Shown: positions 39,225 through 48,640, numbered from the stretch's first letter. The stretch: 64,000 bases of DNA from Enterococcus sp. BWB1-3 (GCF_016745275.1 NZ_JADOEP010000015.1:11012-75011), one strand, 5' to 3'. Numbers and translations: made by a program. Notes: generated from the letters alone by a model not told the origin.

Positions 39225-39755
39225 TCAGTTTGTTGTATCAGCTGTTTTCTCCAATATCTCCTTTACAATTTCATCTGGATTTCTGTGTTCATTGATAATT
39301 TTTTCAGAGATATCGGTCTGGCAGAAAGCCTCCAGAATTTTATCAACAGCTAATTTTCCCCATTCTAAATTTGCTGGATTATCTTTTTCCCGAACTTCAA
39401 GTCGACGAATGAGCTCTTTTTTTGAGACATCCAGTTGAAAATGTTCCACTCTGATTCCGGATTTTTTCAACCCGCCAATAACTTCACTAAAATAATCTTC
39501 TCTGTACAATGTCATGGGGACAATAATATCACCATCATATTCTGTCGCCAGCTTAAGGAGCAGATGAAGATTCCACTGCCGCCACTCGGGATAATCCTGA
39601 AAATCATCCAGCTGAATTTCTCGTGGAAGATTTTTCATAAAGAAAATACCGATGTTTTCCGGATCGTAAATGCAAGATTTTTTGATTGCTTTGTTAAGCA
39701 GTTCTGCAATCGTTGTTTTTCCGGAACCGAAGGCACCGTTTATCCAAATAATCAT
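39225..39755 (-). CDS. TmrB-like P-loop nucleotide-binding protein
   Basis: This 176-residue protein begins MIIWINGAFGSGKTTIAELL (Walker A) and continues with YDPENIGIF, DDFQDYPEWRQWN and IIVPMTLYREDYFSEVIGGL. These match the order of motifs in B. subtilis TmrB, an ATP-binding protein that gives tunicamycin resistance. The C-terminus is shorter than in TmrB (about 197 residues). Tunicamycin resistance is an inference from family membership. Confidence 0.82.
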   Translation of the reverse strand: MIIWINGAFGSGKTTIAELLNKAIKKSCIYDPENIGIFFMKNLPREIQLDDFQDYPEWRQWNLHLLLKLATEYDGDIIVPMTLYREDYFSEVIGGLKKSGIRVEHFQLDVSKKELIRRLEVREKDNPANLEWGKLAVDKILEAFCQTDISEKIINEHRNPDEIVKEILEKTADTTN

Positions 39756-39967
39756 GTGTTTTTCCTTTCTTTGTCTGATTGTTGAGTTTGTGATGACAAA
39801 GCCATCACAAAAAGTATACCACTTTACCTATAGTGCTTGATGATGGTATATCATTAACCGAAAATCCTATGTTTAAACAGAACTTTTTTCAGCCTAACTT
39901 TCTATGGCTTCTTTATATCGTTTGCATCATAGTGTATAATACAAATAGTATAAAGGAGCGAGTAACA

Positions 39968-40168
39968 ATGGATGAACTAATGAACTATTTACCTTATTTG
40001 GCACCTTATCTGGTTGTTTCCTTAACGCTGAGTATTGTTGCTTTGATACATGTTATCAAGCATCGGAATTATCGGTTTGGGAATGTCTGGATCTGGAGTA
40101 TTCTGGTATTATTTTTCCAAATTATTGGTCCGATTGCATACTTTCTGATTGGAAAAGGAGAAGAGTGA
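39968..40168 (+). CDS. small PLDc_N-type membrane protein
   Basis: A 66-residue protein with two membrane helices (APYLVVSLTLSIVALIHVI and VWIWSILVLFFQIIGPIAYF) joined by a basic loop. The WSILVLFFQIIGPIAYFLIG stretch is typical of the PLDc_N transporter-associated family. The start is ATG 39968 behind AAAGGAGCG, with an extended -10 (TGTATAAT, 39933-39940) upstream. Its TGA overlaps the ATG of the ATPase gene, so the three genes 39968-41849 form one transporter operon. Confidence 0.85.
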   Translation: MDELMNYLPYLAPYLVVSLTLSIVALIHVIKHRNYRFGNVWIWSILVLFFQIIGPIAYFLIGKGEE

Positions 40169-41076
40169 TGAATATTCTGGAAGTAAAAAGTATTCAAAAG
40201 GATTTTGGTAAAGATCAGGTGTTGAAAGATGTCAGTATTCAAGTTCCTGAGCACGAAATCTATGGCTTTGTGGGAGAGAATGGGGCTGGGAAAACTACAA
40301 CAATGAATATTATTTTAGGTTTGCTTCCTGCAACATCGGGAGAAGTGGTTGTTTGTGGGCAGAAAGTTGCTTATAACAATCAGGCAACTAATAGAGAAAT
40401 TGGTTATTTACCGGATGTCCCAGCCTTTTACTCTTTCTATTCTGCAACAGAGTATTTAAAGCTGGTAGGTCAATTGACAGGAATAAAAAAAGAGGAGCTG
40501 GACAATCGAGTAGAGGAGCTTTTAAATCTGGTAAATTTGAACAGCGGAAAACGAAGAATCAGCAATTTTTCTCGAGGAATGAAACAACGGCTTGGTTTGG
40601 CACAGGCCTTGCTGAATCGTCCAAAACTGATTATTTGTGATGAACCCACTTCAGCTCTGGACCCGTTGGGCAGAAAAGAGGTTTTAGATCTAATGGTATC
40701 TCTAAAAAAAGAAACAACCATATTGTTTTCCAGTCATATTCTTGAAGATGTGGAAAAAGTCAGTGATCAGATTGCCATTCTTCATAAAGGCAAAATTCAA
40801 TGTTCAGGAAGTTTGGAAGAGATTAAGAAGAGCTATCATACCAATGGTTTTATTATTGATTTTGAGAACAGCAGCAACAAAAAACAGTTTTATGAATCGT
40901 TTATTGACCATTTTAGAATAGAAGGAGAAGAGGTTTTAACTGTGTACACGGAAAATATCTCCGAAGCCGGCAGAATATTTATGGATTATTTTGCAGCTAA
41001 TGCCATCATTCCCAAACTCTTTCAGCAGCTGGAACCTTCGCTGGAAGCAATTTTTATGGAGGTGACCAAAAGATGA
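40168..41076 (+). CDS. ABC transporter ATP-binding protein
   Basis: This 302-residue ATPase has Walker A GFVGENGAGKTTTMNIILG, signature NFSRGMKQRLGLAQALL and Walker B LIICDEPTSALD. The start is ATG 40168, 7 bp after AAGGAG; GTG 40165 is also in frame. It has the C-terminal extension usual for ABC-2 exporters. It pairs with the overlapping permease gene downstream. The substrate is unknown; antimicrobial peptides or lipids are common for this group. Confidence 0.93.
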   Translation: MNILEVKSIQKDFGKDQVLKDVSIQVPEHEIYGFVGENGAGKTTTMNIILGLLPATSGEVVVCGQKVAYNNQATNREIGYLPDVPAFYSFYSATEYLKLVGQLTGIKKEELDNRVEELLNLVNLNSGKRRISNFSRGMKQRLGLAQALLNRPKLIICDEPTSALDPLGRKEVLDLMVSLKKETTILFSSHILEDVEKVSDQIAILHKGKIQCSGSLEEIKKSYHTNGFIIDFENSSNKKQFYESFIDHFRIEGEEVLTVYTENISEAGRIFMDYFAANAIIPKLFQQLEPSLEAIFMEVTKR

Positions 41077-41849
41077 GCTGCCTAATTTTAGTAAAGAAAG
41101 AAGCTGTCGATGCTTTCCGTACGTATCGGTTTTTCATTATGGGTATCATTTTTCTTCTTTTTGGATTGTTAAGCCCGGCACTCGCCAAACTGCTTCCTGA
41201 ATTGATTAAATCATTGGGAACAGGAGACACAGCGCTGGTTATTGAACTGCCAACACCAACCGTGGCGGACAGCTGGCTGCAGTTTTTTAAGAATCACAGC
41301 CAGATGACGTTAATTATTTTTGTTATTACCTTTGGAAATTCTTTAGGTAAGGAACTGACTAACGGTACTTTGATTTTTTTGGTAACAAAAGGAATCAGCA
41401 GGAATGCTGCGATGCTGGCAAAGGTAATATATCAAGCCTGTCTTTGGTTTCTTGGACTGACAGTATCCTTTATGGTTAATTATGTCTATAATATCGTGCT
41501 GTTCCCGGGAGAAAATCAACCGATGTCAACGCTGCTGTTCTATTTGTTCCAGCTATGGCTGTTTGGTCTGCTGTTTATTTTGATCAGTAATTTAGGTCAG
41601 GTTTTATTGCCAAAAACATTAGGCGGCTTACTTTCAGGATTTCTTGCGCTGATTCTATTATTTGTTATGAACATTTCTTCAGAGCTGGCAAAAATTAACC
41701 CCATGCGACTGATGGATGTCAGTGCAGAAGGTATAAATGCAGGTATCCAATTCAGTCAGGTACAGGGGGCGCTTTTAGTCACATTGGCTATTTGCATTCT
41801 TGTAACAACAGCAGCGTTATTTCGCTTTAAACAGATTCCAATCTACTAA
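41073..41849 (+). CDS. ABC-2 type transporter permease
   Basis: This 258-residue membrane protein has about six helices and an extracellular loop after helix 1 (roughly residues 42-80). The segment NSLGKELTNGTLIFLVTKGISRNAAMLAK is typical of ABC-2 permeases. The start codon overlaps the ATPase gene by 4 bp, which shows coupling. A terminator follows at 41895-41924. Confidence 0.9.
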   Translation: MSCLILVKKEAVDAFRTYRFFIMGIIFLLFGLLSPALAKLLPELIKSLGTGDTALVIELPTPTVADSWLQFFKNHSQMTLIIFVITFGNSLGKELTNGTLIFLVTKGISRNAAMLAKVIYQACLWFLGLTVSFMVNYVYNIVLFPGENQPMSTLLFYLFQLWLFGLLFILISNLGQVLLPKTLGGLLSGFLALILLFVMNISSELAKINPMRLMDVSAEGINAGIQFSQVQGALLVTLAICILVTTAALFRFKQIPIY

Positions 41850-41894
41850 AATAGTCTGTATGAAATAATTTTATAGCACATCATTTTATAAACG

Positions 41895-41924
41895 GACAGT
41901 TGAAAAAAATCAACTGTCTTTTCC
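41895..41924 (+). terminator. terminator of the ABC-2 transporter operon
   Basis: GACAGTTGA and TCAACTGTC form a 9-bp stem around an A-run loop, followed by TTTTCCTTT. Confidence 0.85.
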
Positions 41925-42049
41925 TTTATAAAGCTTTATTTATCAGCATGCTTGAGATTCGAGCTTGCTAATTTTAAGAATTGCAAGTAAGATTAGCTTG
42001 TTATTTATCTGTTTATTCTTTAAGTTTGAATTGAGAGGGGAACTAAGAA

Positions 42050-42637
42050 ATGTCACTGGGAAAACAATTAAAAAGTCATCGTGAGCAGCTGGGGTTGACT
42101 CAACAGGAAGTTGCTGATCAGCTTCATGTATCAAGACAGACGATTTCTAATTGGGAGGTTGGCAGGAATTATCCGGATATTCCTACAATCATTCAAATCA
42201 GCGACTATTACGAACTTTCTTTGGATGTACTACTTAAAGGAGATGAGTACTTGATGAAAAAAATGAATGAAGATGCTGCAGCATTACAGAGATTAAAAAC
42301 AAAGAAGCGATTGGATACGGTGTTGATCGGAATAATTCTGCTGCTCGTATTTCTGGGTATTCTGGATCAGCTTCATTTTTCTGCTGCGTGGATTCCGGTT
42401 ATTCTTATTGGGGTGCTTTATGTTCTGACAACAGCAAGATATTTTATTGTGATTCCGAAGGACAGTTTAAACAGCGGCTGGCATTCACCTCTGGTTGTAC
42501 CAAAAAGTTTGGGTGTCGGCTGGGCACTTAATCCTAGAAATCCAATAGGGCTGTTTTTGTATGCAGTAATTTTTGCTGCGATCATGTGGGCGATTATTTC
42601 CAGCTGGTCTGACAGAAGCTTTCTGCCGGGACAATAA
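42050..42637 (+). CDS. XRE-family regulator with C-terminal membrane segments
   Basis: This 195-residue protein has an N-terminal helix-turn-helix (LTQQEVADQLHVSRQTISNW, about residues 16-35) and then a linker. Two helices follow at about residues 86-125 and a third near residue 165. Such membrane-tethered XRE proteins often regulate a nearby transporter or sense envelope conditions. The ABC-2 operon just upstream is a candidate target. The start is ATG 42050 behind GAGAGGGG. Confidence 0.88.
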   Translation: MSLGKQLKSHREQLGLTQQEVADQLHVSRQTISNWEVGRNYPDIPTIIQISDYYELSLDVLLKGDEYLMKKMNEDAAALQRLKTKKRLDTVLIGIILLLVFLGILDQLHFSAAWIPVILIGVLYVLTTARYFIVIPKDSLNSGWHSPLVVPKSLGVGWALNPRNPIGLFLYAVIFAAIMWAIISSWSDRSFLPGQ

Positions 42638-42640
42638 ATA

Positions 42641-42684
42641 AAAAAGGTTTATCCACAGAAATTGACTGGATAAATCTTTTTTTT
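42641..42684 (+). terminator. terminator after the XRE regulator
   Basis: AAAAAGGTTTATCCA (42641-42655) pairs with TGGATAAATCTTTTTTTT (42667-42684). Confidence 0.88.
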
Positions 42685-42812
42685 ACTCAAAATCAAAAAA
42701 TAATGGATGAGAAAAATTTAGCTGTTTTTTCTGCTGATAAAAAAGTATTTTCTGCTGTTTGTTTTGTGGTATATTAATGGCATCTAAAGAGATGAGCAGG
42801 CGGGTGACAGTA

Positions 42813-43784
42813 ATGCAGGAAGAAAAGAAAAAATTATTGGCAAAGATTGCGTATCTTTATTATGTAGAAGAAAAGACACAGAATGAAATTTCAAAGGAAC
42901 TGAACATCTATCGAACAACGATTAGCCGAATGTTAAAGCTGGCTCAGACAGAAGGAATTGTAAAGATACAAATCGAAGGGATAAATTCAGAGATTTTTTC
43001 TTTGGAACAGTATGTGAAACGAAAATATCAATTAAAGCAGCTTGAGCTGGTTCCAATGGAGCAAGGAGATACGAACGAAGAAAAGGATAGACGGTTGTCT
43101 CAGGCAGCAGGCTATTTTATTAAGAGGAATATCGAAGCGAACACGATAATTGGTGTTTCCTGGGGAGCCACATTGGGGAATGCAATCAGCTGTATTGAGA
43201 ACAGACGCGTTGAAAATACCACAGTTGTTCCGATTGTCGGAGGACCAAGTCATATCAATTCGCAGTTTCATGTCAATACACTTGTCTATGAGCTGGCTAG
43301 AAAATTTAACGGTAAAAGTGTTTTTGTAAATGCTACAGTTGTTCAGGAAACAAAAAAACTGAAAAATGGAATTTTTGAGTCAAAATATTTTGAAGAGTTG
43401 AAAGCCTATTGGCAGCGCTTGGACACGGCTATTGTCGGCATCGGCGGACCGCTTAGCTTAAAAAAAAGTCAGTGGAGGGATTTACTGACAGAAGAGGATA
43501 TTGAAGAGTTGAAACTTAGAGAGGCGATTGGGGATTGCTGCTGCCGCTTTTTTGATCGAGATGGGAAAATTCTGACCGGAAGTCTTTATGAACGCACGAT
43601 TGGTTTGGATCTAACAGAGCTTGCAAAAGTTCCAAATGCAATAGGAATTGCCAGAGGGAAAGCCAAGGCAAGGGCTATTTTGGCGATGCTAAAGAGAGGA
43701 TATATTCACTCTTTGGTGACAGATCAGGAAACCATACTCGAAGTTTTGCGTTTTGATAAAGATACAACATTTTTGAGCGATTAA
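42813..43784 (+). CDS. SorC family sugar-binding transcriptional regulator
   Basis: This 323-residue protein has an N-terminal HTH (AYLYYVEEKTQNEISKELNI, then YRTTISRMLKLAQ) and a C-terminal sugar-phosphate-binding domain (IGVSWGATLGNAIS, TVVPIVGGPSHI, VGIGGP). The start is probably ATG 42813, 7 bp after GGGTGA; ATG 42792 is possible. An extended -10 (TGGTATATT, 42767-42775) lies upstream. It is the first gene of the PTS/glycyl-radical region and probably senses a phosphorylated intermediate of that pathway. A palindrome seen twice in the region is a candidate operator. Confidence 0.88.
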   Translation: MQEEKKKLLAKIAYLYYVEEKTQNEISKELNIYRTTISRMLKLAQTEGIVKIQIEGINSEIFSLEQYVKRKYQLKQLELVPMEQGDTNEEKDRRLSQAAGYFIKRNIEANTIIGVSWGATLGNAISCIENRRVENTTVVPIVGGPSHINSQFHVNTLVYELARKFNGKSVFVNATVVQETKKLKNGIFESKYFEELKAYWQRLDTAIVGIGGPLSLKKSQWRDLLTEEDIEELKLREAIGDCCCRFFDRDGKILTGSLYERTIGLDLTELAKVPNAIGIARGKAKARAILAMLKRGYIHSLVTDQETILEVLRFDKDTTFLSD

Positions 43785-43870
43785 ATGAAGTGTGTTTGAG
43801 CAGTCTAAGAACGAATACTGAAATGGAAATGAAGAATTAGCCAGAGCAACAATTTATATAAGGTAAATAA

Positions 43871-43911
43871 GAGTCGGGACAAAAATGAATCATTTGTTCC
43901 GCTCTTTTTTT
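43871..43911 (+). terminator. terminator after the SorC-type regulator
   Basis: GAGTCGGGACAAAAATG (43871-43887) pairs with CATTTGTTCCGCTC (43891-43904), followed by T residues. The GTCGGGACAAAA part resembles the left end of family B elements. Confidence 0.85.
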
Positions 43912-43965
43912 GCTGGTTTTACCAGCTGCAGTCTTTAAGCGAAAATGTTATTTCTAAATGTTATA

Positions 43966-43979
43966 TGCACAAATGTGCT
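43966..43979. promoter_or_regulatory. palindromic operator candidate, copy 1
   Basis: TGCACAAATGTGCT matches TGCACAAATGTGCA at 52867-52880 in 13 of 14 positions. It lies upstream of the PRD regulator and PTS genes. The rest of 43912-44300 is AT-rich and shows no gene. A weak cre-like GAAGCGCTTTC occurs at about 44072-44082. Confidence 0.6.
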
Positions 43980-44307
43980 GATTTAAATAAATATTTTTTG
44001 TGGATATAAATTCCGGTCTGATTTAGAAGTCTTCTCATTCTAAAGGTATCATTTCTACTTTGTAAATACTTGAAGCGCTTTCTTCTGGTGATTATTATTA
44101 AGCAACAATAGATCATTTTAAGAAACAGAAGGACAGCTGGCGTGTAAGAATACTGAATAAAGGGTGTAAACACAGAAGCTTTAAGCAGAAGAAGAGATGG
44201 ATGAAGCAAGAAGAACTATTGCAGATTTTATTGTGAAAAAGATTGCAATATCTTTTTTTGCAGAAATGAATGTGCAACAGGATGTGTTGTAGGACAGAAA
44301 AAATCTG

Positions 44308-44340
44308 TGCTATATTTTGTTTAAGCTAAAACGTTTACAG
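44308..44340 (+). promoter_or_regulatory. promoter of the PRD/PTS genes with cre-like operator
   Basis: An extended -10 (TGCTATATT, 44308-44316) is followed by GCTAAAACGTTTACAG (44325-44340), a cre/LacI-type half-palindrome at the expected start of transcription. The position mirrors the operator at 1895-1908. Catabolite repression by CcpA is a reasonable inference. Confidence 0.55.
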
Positions 44341-44352
44341 GGAGGAGGAATA

Positions 44353-46284
44353 ATGAAAGAGTTAATTGAGAGGCAGCAGAAAATGATAAATATTCTGGCT
44401 TGGGATGCAGAGTTCATATCTGTAACTGCACTTGCTGAAAAAATGAATCGTTCAGTGCGTACAACCTATGATGACTTGAATGCAATCAATGAATGGATCA
44501 AAAGCAATGAGCTGCCTGTAAAGCTTGAGAAAAAAAGATGTTTGGGTATTCGATTGACCGGCTCTATAGAGGCAATTAGAAATAGAAGCTTTTGTAGAGA
44601 AAAAAACAGTGATGGAATTGACAGAGAAAGCCCTGAAAACAGACAGTTTATGATTGCTTCAGCTATGCTCATTGATAATGAGACAATTACCTATCAGCGA
44701 TTAATGGATAAATATTTTGTCAGTTCGACGTCAATTAAAAATGATTTGGAGAAAATCCAAACTCAATACTGTATAAAGTTATCCAGTACGAAACGCGGAA
44801 CGAGCATCCTTGCAGAAGAAGAGGAGATTAGAAACAGTTTGTTTTTACTTGCTGAACAGCTAATGAAGAATCATAAGCTTGAATCAATGGAAGAATTTGA
44901 ACGTATCGGACCAGAAATATTCGGAGAGTTGTTTGATAAAGAACTTACGAGGTATGTCTTCAGGAAAATGGCTGAATTATATGATGGAGATGAATTTTAT
45001 TTTCCAGGGCATTATTTAAAATCTGCAACACTTCATGTACTGATCTACTTGTATAGAACTATACATGGGTACTTGCTGGAACGGGAAAGCAACTTCCTTT
45101 TCGAACAGATCAAATCAATAGAGACATACTATCTTTCCAATTCAATACTTGCAGAAGTTTCGTTAATCCATCCAATTAAGTATGCAAAAACGGAAATTGA
45201 AGGATTAAATCATTTACTTATTTCACAAGGCATTAAGTTAAAGGAAAAAGCGAGTAAGACAAACAGAGTAATCAATGAAAGTGTAGATAAACTAATCAGA
45301 AATATGAGTGAGATTTTCGAACTGACATTTGCTTCCGACAATGAACTGAAGGAGAGACTAATTTTTCATTTTATACCAATGATTTACCGTGTGCAGTCCG
45401 GTATCACTATTAATAATCCTCTTATGGAAGAAATAAAAAACCAGTACACTTTGACGTTTAACTCTGTTCGTTTTGCACTGACAGATATTGAAACACAACT
45501 TCAATTGACTTTTAATGATGATGAGGTTTCCTTCCTGACTGTTTATTTTCAGGTAGCGCTGGAAAAAATGGATTTTGGAAAAAGAATACTGATCGTTTGT
45601 CCTACGGGTATTGGAACCTCAGAACTGATTATTAATAAAGTCAGAAAAATGCTGCCGCAGAAAGATTCTTTGGAGGTAACAACACTTAGTCAGCTGAAAA
45701 GGAACGATCTTTCAAAAATAGATTTCATCATTTCTTCGGTAGCAATTGGGGCAGTAGGAAAACCGGTTGTTCAGGTTTCGCCGCTAATCAGTCAAACAGA
45801 TTTAAAGAATATCTCCCGACTGTATTCAGAAGTATTTTTGGAAGAATCTGCAGACAATGAGATGTTTACAGAAGATTTTACGTATATGGCTGATTTGCTG
45901 GATTCTGACTATATATTTTTTAAAGAAGATATTCGAGATAAAGAAGCTTGTCTGGATTTTATCATCAATAAGTTGGAAAAATCAGGTGATGTGACAGCAG
46001 CCTTTCGAACTGATGTATTTGAAAGAGAAAAATTAGGGGCAACATCTTTGGAAACAGGTGTGGCGATTCCACATGCTTCCCCCAAGAATGTTGTGCATTC
46101 AAAAATTTGTGTTCTTGTTTTAAATGATGAAATAAGCTGGGATGCATATAAAGTGAAGGTTATTATCCTGATTTGTATTTCGGAAAAAGACCGAAAATAT
46201 ATTAAAGGGATACTTTCGGAAATATATCAGATTGTTATGAGCAGAGAGAAGGTTTTTGATTTTGTAAATAAATTATCCAATTGA
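44353..46284 (+). CDS. PRD-containing transcription regulator with EIIB- and EIIA-like domains
   Basis: This 643-residue MtlR/BglG-type regulator has an N-terminal HTH (VTALAEKMNRSVRTTYDDLN), two PTS regulation domains (about residues 165-400), an EIIB-Gat-like domain with Cys416 in VCPTGIGTSELII, and an EIIA-2-like domain with His574 in VAIPHASPKN. Phosphorylation by HPr and by the cognate PTS should switch its activity. The start is ATG 44353 behind GGAGGAGG. The gene is followed within 15 bp by the EIIA gene it probably controls. Confidence 0.92.
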   Translation: MKELIERQQKMINILAWDAEFISVTALAEKMNRSVRTTYDDLNAINEWIKSNELPVKLEKKRCLGIRLTGSIEAIRNRSFCREKNSDGIDRESPENRQFMIASAMLIDNETITYQRLMDKYFVSSTSIKNDLEKIQTQYCIKLSSTKRGTSILAEEEEIRNSLFLLAEQLMKNHKLESMEEFERIGPEIFGELFDKELTRYVFRKMAELYDGDEFYFPGHYLKSATLHVLIYLYRTIHGYLLERESNFLFEQIKSIETYYLSNSILAEVSLIHPIKYAKTEIEGLNHLLISQGIKLKEKASKTNRVINESVDKLIRNMSEIFELTFASDNELKERLIFHFIPMIYRVQSGITINNPLMEEIKNQYTLTFNSVRFALTDIETQLQLTFNDDEVSFLTVYFQVALEKMDFGKRILIVCPTGIGTSELIINKVRKMLPQKDSLEVTTLSQLKRNDLSKIDFIISSVAIGAVGKPVVQVSPLISQTDLKNISRLYSEVFLEESADNEMFTEDFTYMADLLDSDYIFFKEDIRDKEACLDFIINKLEKSGDVTAAFRTDVFEREKLGATSLETGVAIPHASPKNVVHSKICVLVLNDEISWDAYKVKVIILICISEKDRKYIKGILSEIYQIVMSREKVFDFVNKLSN

Positions 46285-46298
46285 AAGAAGGAAGACAT

Positions 46299-46763
46299 AT
46301 GGCAGAAGTGATTAATACAGAGTTAGTGGATTTATCGGTTGAGGGACTTTCAAGAAATGAAATTATCCGACATTTGGCAAATAAAATAGATTTGGATGAT
46401 CGCATAAATAATTTTGAAGGATACTTTGACAGTGTGATTGAGAGGGAAGAATTAACCTCAACAGGTATCGGTTTTGGTATTGCAATTCCACATGGAAAGT
46501 GCTCGCATGTTAAAGCAACCACCGTTGCATTCGGCCGTCTAAAGAATGAAGTGGACTGGAACAGCTTGGATGGAAAAAATGTGACAATTGTTTTCCTTTT
46601 AGCCGTTCCAGAAGAATGCAAAGGAGATCAGCATTTGCGAATGATTGCCGGTTTATCCCGAAAATTAATTCATGATGAATTTAGAAATAAATTGGAAACA
46701 GCAGAAGACAAGCAGGAAATTGTTGAATTGATCAATGATAGTCTGACAAGCATAACAGTTTAG
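46299..46763 (+). CDS. PTS EIIA component, fructose/mannitol family
   Basis: This 154-residue phosphocarrier has the active-site histidine His65 in GFGIAIPHGKCSHV. The start is ATG 46299 behind AAGAAGGAAG; an in-frame TTG at 46281 is unlikely. It takes phosphate from HPr and passes it to the EIIB encoded 26 bp downstream. The A, B and C domains are on separate genes here, as in the E. coli frw system. Confidence 0.93.
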   Translation: MAEVINTELVDLSVEGLSRNEIIRHLANKIDLDDRINNFEGYFDSVIEREELTSTGIGFGIAIPHGKCSHVKATTVAFGRLKNEVDWNSLDGKNVTIVFLLAVPEECKGDQHLRMIAGLSRKLIHDEFRNKLETAEDKQEIVELINDSLTSITV

Positions 46764-46789
46764 AAAATAATAAGAAGGAGTGGAAGAAG

Positions 46790-47098
46790 ATGAAATTAGT
46801 CGCAGTGACAGCATGTCCATCAGGAGTAGCCCATACGTATTTGGCAGCAGAAAGTCTGGAGGTTGCAGCAAAGAAAAATGGTGTGGAAATTTGTGTGGAA
46901 ACACAAGGGTCAATAGGAATTGAAAATGAAATTTCAGCTGAACAGGTTGCGGCAGCCTCAGCTGTTATTTTAACCAATAATATCGGAATAAAGAATGAAG
47001 AACGATTCAAAGGAAAACCGGTTGTTCGAGTGAGTGCGGGGGATTGTATAAACAAAGCAGAGTTGATAATCAAAAAGATTCAGGAAAAATTAGGATAA
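46790..47098 (+). CDS. PTS EIIB component, fructose family
   Basis: This 102-residue protein has the phospho-cysteine Cys9 in VTACPSGVAHTYLAAE and the QGSIGIENE stretch, both typical of fructose-family EIIB. The start is ATG 46790 behind AAGGAG. It phosphorylates the sugar carried by the EIIC encoded 18 bp downstream. Confidence 0.95.
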   Translation: MKLVAVTACPSGVAHTYLAAESLEVAAKKNGVEICVETQGSIGIENEISAEQVAAASAVILTNNIGIKNEERFKGKPVVRVSAGDCINKAELIIKKIQEKLG

Positions 47099-47116
47099 AA
47101 ACTAGGAGGAGAGAAT

Positions 47117-48220
47117 ATGAATGAACTTATTTCTTTATTGAAAGATGCCAGAAAGCATATGATGACCGGCGTTTCTTACATGATTCCTTTTGTGGTGGCA
47201 GGAGGAATTATGCTGGCTGTCAGTGTGCTCCTCTCTGGAAATGCGGCTGTCCCAAGTGAAGGAGTTCTTGCAGATATTGCTAATATAGGGATTACTGGTC
47301 TGGGCTTAATGGTCCCTATGCTTTCCGGGTATATTGCATTTTCAATGACGGATCGTCCTGGTTTGGCGCCAGGAATTATCGGAGGGATGATCGCAAGCAA
47401 TATTGGAGCAGGCTTTATCGGCGGAATTTTATCTGGGATTTTGGCAGGAATAACCGTTTCTTACTTGAAAAAAATTAAACTTTCTGCCAACCTGCGTTCA
47501 CTGATGCCAATTTTTATTATTCCTTTACTTGGAACAATAATTGTCGGCGGACTGATGTATTGGGTGATCGGGCAGCCGATTGCTGCAGCGATGGAAGCAA
47601 TGACTGCTTGGCTGGAAGCAATGGGAACGGGAAATCTGGTTGTACTTGGCTTAATTCTTGGTGCAATGATTGCTTCGGATATGGGTGGGCCTATTAATAA
47701 AGTGGCTTTTGGATTTGGCTCTGCTATGGTCGGAACTCTGGACCCTGTAACAGGTGTGCCAAGTGATACGGCATTGCTGATTATGGCCGGTATCGGAGTG
47801 GCGATTTGTGTTCCTCCGCTGGCTATGGGACTTGCTACACTGATTGCTCCTAAAAAGTTTACTGTTGAAGAGAAAAATTCCGGTAAAGCAGCTCTTGTTA
47901 TGGGGATGGTTGGAATTTCTGAAGGAGCAATTCCTTTTGCAGCAGCTGATCCATTTCGGGTAATACCTGCCAATATTATTGGCGGAGCAATTGGTTCTGC
48001 TGCAGCAATGACTTTAGGTGCAGGAAATCCCGCACCATGGGGCGGATGGATTGTTTTACCAGTTGTTTCCAATCCGCTGATGTATGCGGCAGCAACACTT
48101 CTAGGTGCTGTGGTTACTGCAGTGATCGTTGTGGTGCTGAAAAAAGAGATAAAAGCGGAGGAAATGGAGACACATACAGGGCTGGATAAAGAGTTTGATT
48201 TAGATATTACAATTATGTAG
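47117..48220 (+). CDS. PTS EIIC component, fructose family
   Basis: This 367-residue membrane permease has about nine or ten helices. It begins MMTGVSYMIPFVVAGGIMLA. MSDMGGPINK-like IASDMGGPINKVAFGFGSAM and GISEGAIPFAAADPFRVIP are the conserved substrate-site loops of fructose-family EIIC. The start is ATG 47117 behind AGGAGGAG. In view of the glycyl radical enzyme and FSA-like aldolase nearby, the substrate may be an anhydrohexitol rather than fructose. Confidence 0.93.
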   Translation: MNELISLLKDARKHMMTGVSYMIPFVVAGGIMLAVSVLLSGNAAVPSEGVLADIANIGITGLGLMVPMLSGYIAFSMTDRPGLAPGIIGGMIASNIGAGFIGGILSGILAGITVSYLKKIKLSANLRSLMPIFIIPLLGTIIVGGLMYWVIGQPIAAAMEAMTAWLEAMGTGNLVVLGLILGAMIASDMGGPINKVAFGFGSAMVGTLDPVTGVPSDTALLIMAGIGVAICVPPLAMGLATLIAPKKFTVEEKNSGKAALVMGMVGISEGAIPFAAADPFRVIPANIIGGAIGSAAAMTLGAGNPAPWGGWIVLPVVSNPLMYAAATLLGAVVTAVIVVVLKKEIKAEEMETHTGLDKEFDLDITIM

Positions 48221-48247
48221 TTTGATAAACGTGTAAATAAAATAAGG

Positions 48248-48640
48248 GGAGGTTGTGACAAAAGCAATCAGCTCCGAGAATTAAGAAGAAATATCCGAAA
48301 GTTGTCAAGGAACACTATTTATAGAATGAATAGCTGAGAATTGATACACTATACTCCGCTGTGCTTCGATCCCATCAATTTCTATGTATGAAACATGCGA
48401 GAGTTGACAGGCTTCACTAGGATTGCTTTAGCAGAGTAGATGAAGTCCTGTTTACCTATTCGGTGAAGGAACTGGAGCTCCTCATATTTTCAGGATCGTT
48501 CGGCTTAATTCGGAGGAGCTGCTCCTGCGGTTACTCGTCGCAAAAAGAATTTTTGCTTTTGTACTTCCGTTTATTCAGGGATAGATACGAAGAGAGTTTG
48601 GGGCTTTATTTCTGTCCCGTTCTCTCTTTTAAATTTATTT
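48248..48640 (+). repeat. family B element, copy 2, split by a 175-bp insertion
   Basis: The left part (GTGACAAAAGCAATCAGCTC to CCGAAAGTTGT, 48254-48305) and right part (CTCATATTTTCAGGATCGTT onward, 48481-48640) match copy 1 at 14771-14988. In copy 1 these two parts are adjacent. Here about 175 bp (48306-48480) of unrelated sequence separates them. CCGTTTATTCAGG is at 48567-48579. The element lies between the convergent EIIC and DeoR-type genes. Confidence 0.85.

Noticed and set aside
47461-48267. 268-codon minus-strand open frame opposite the EIIC gene
   Set aside because: It is the shadow of the PTS EIIC gene on the other strand, with low-complexity translation and no start signal.
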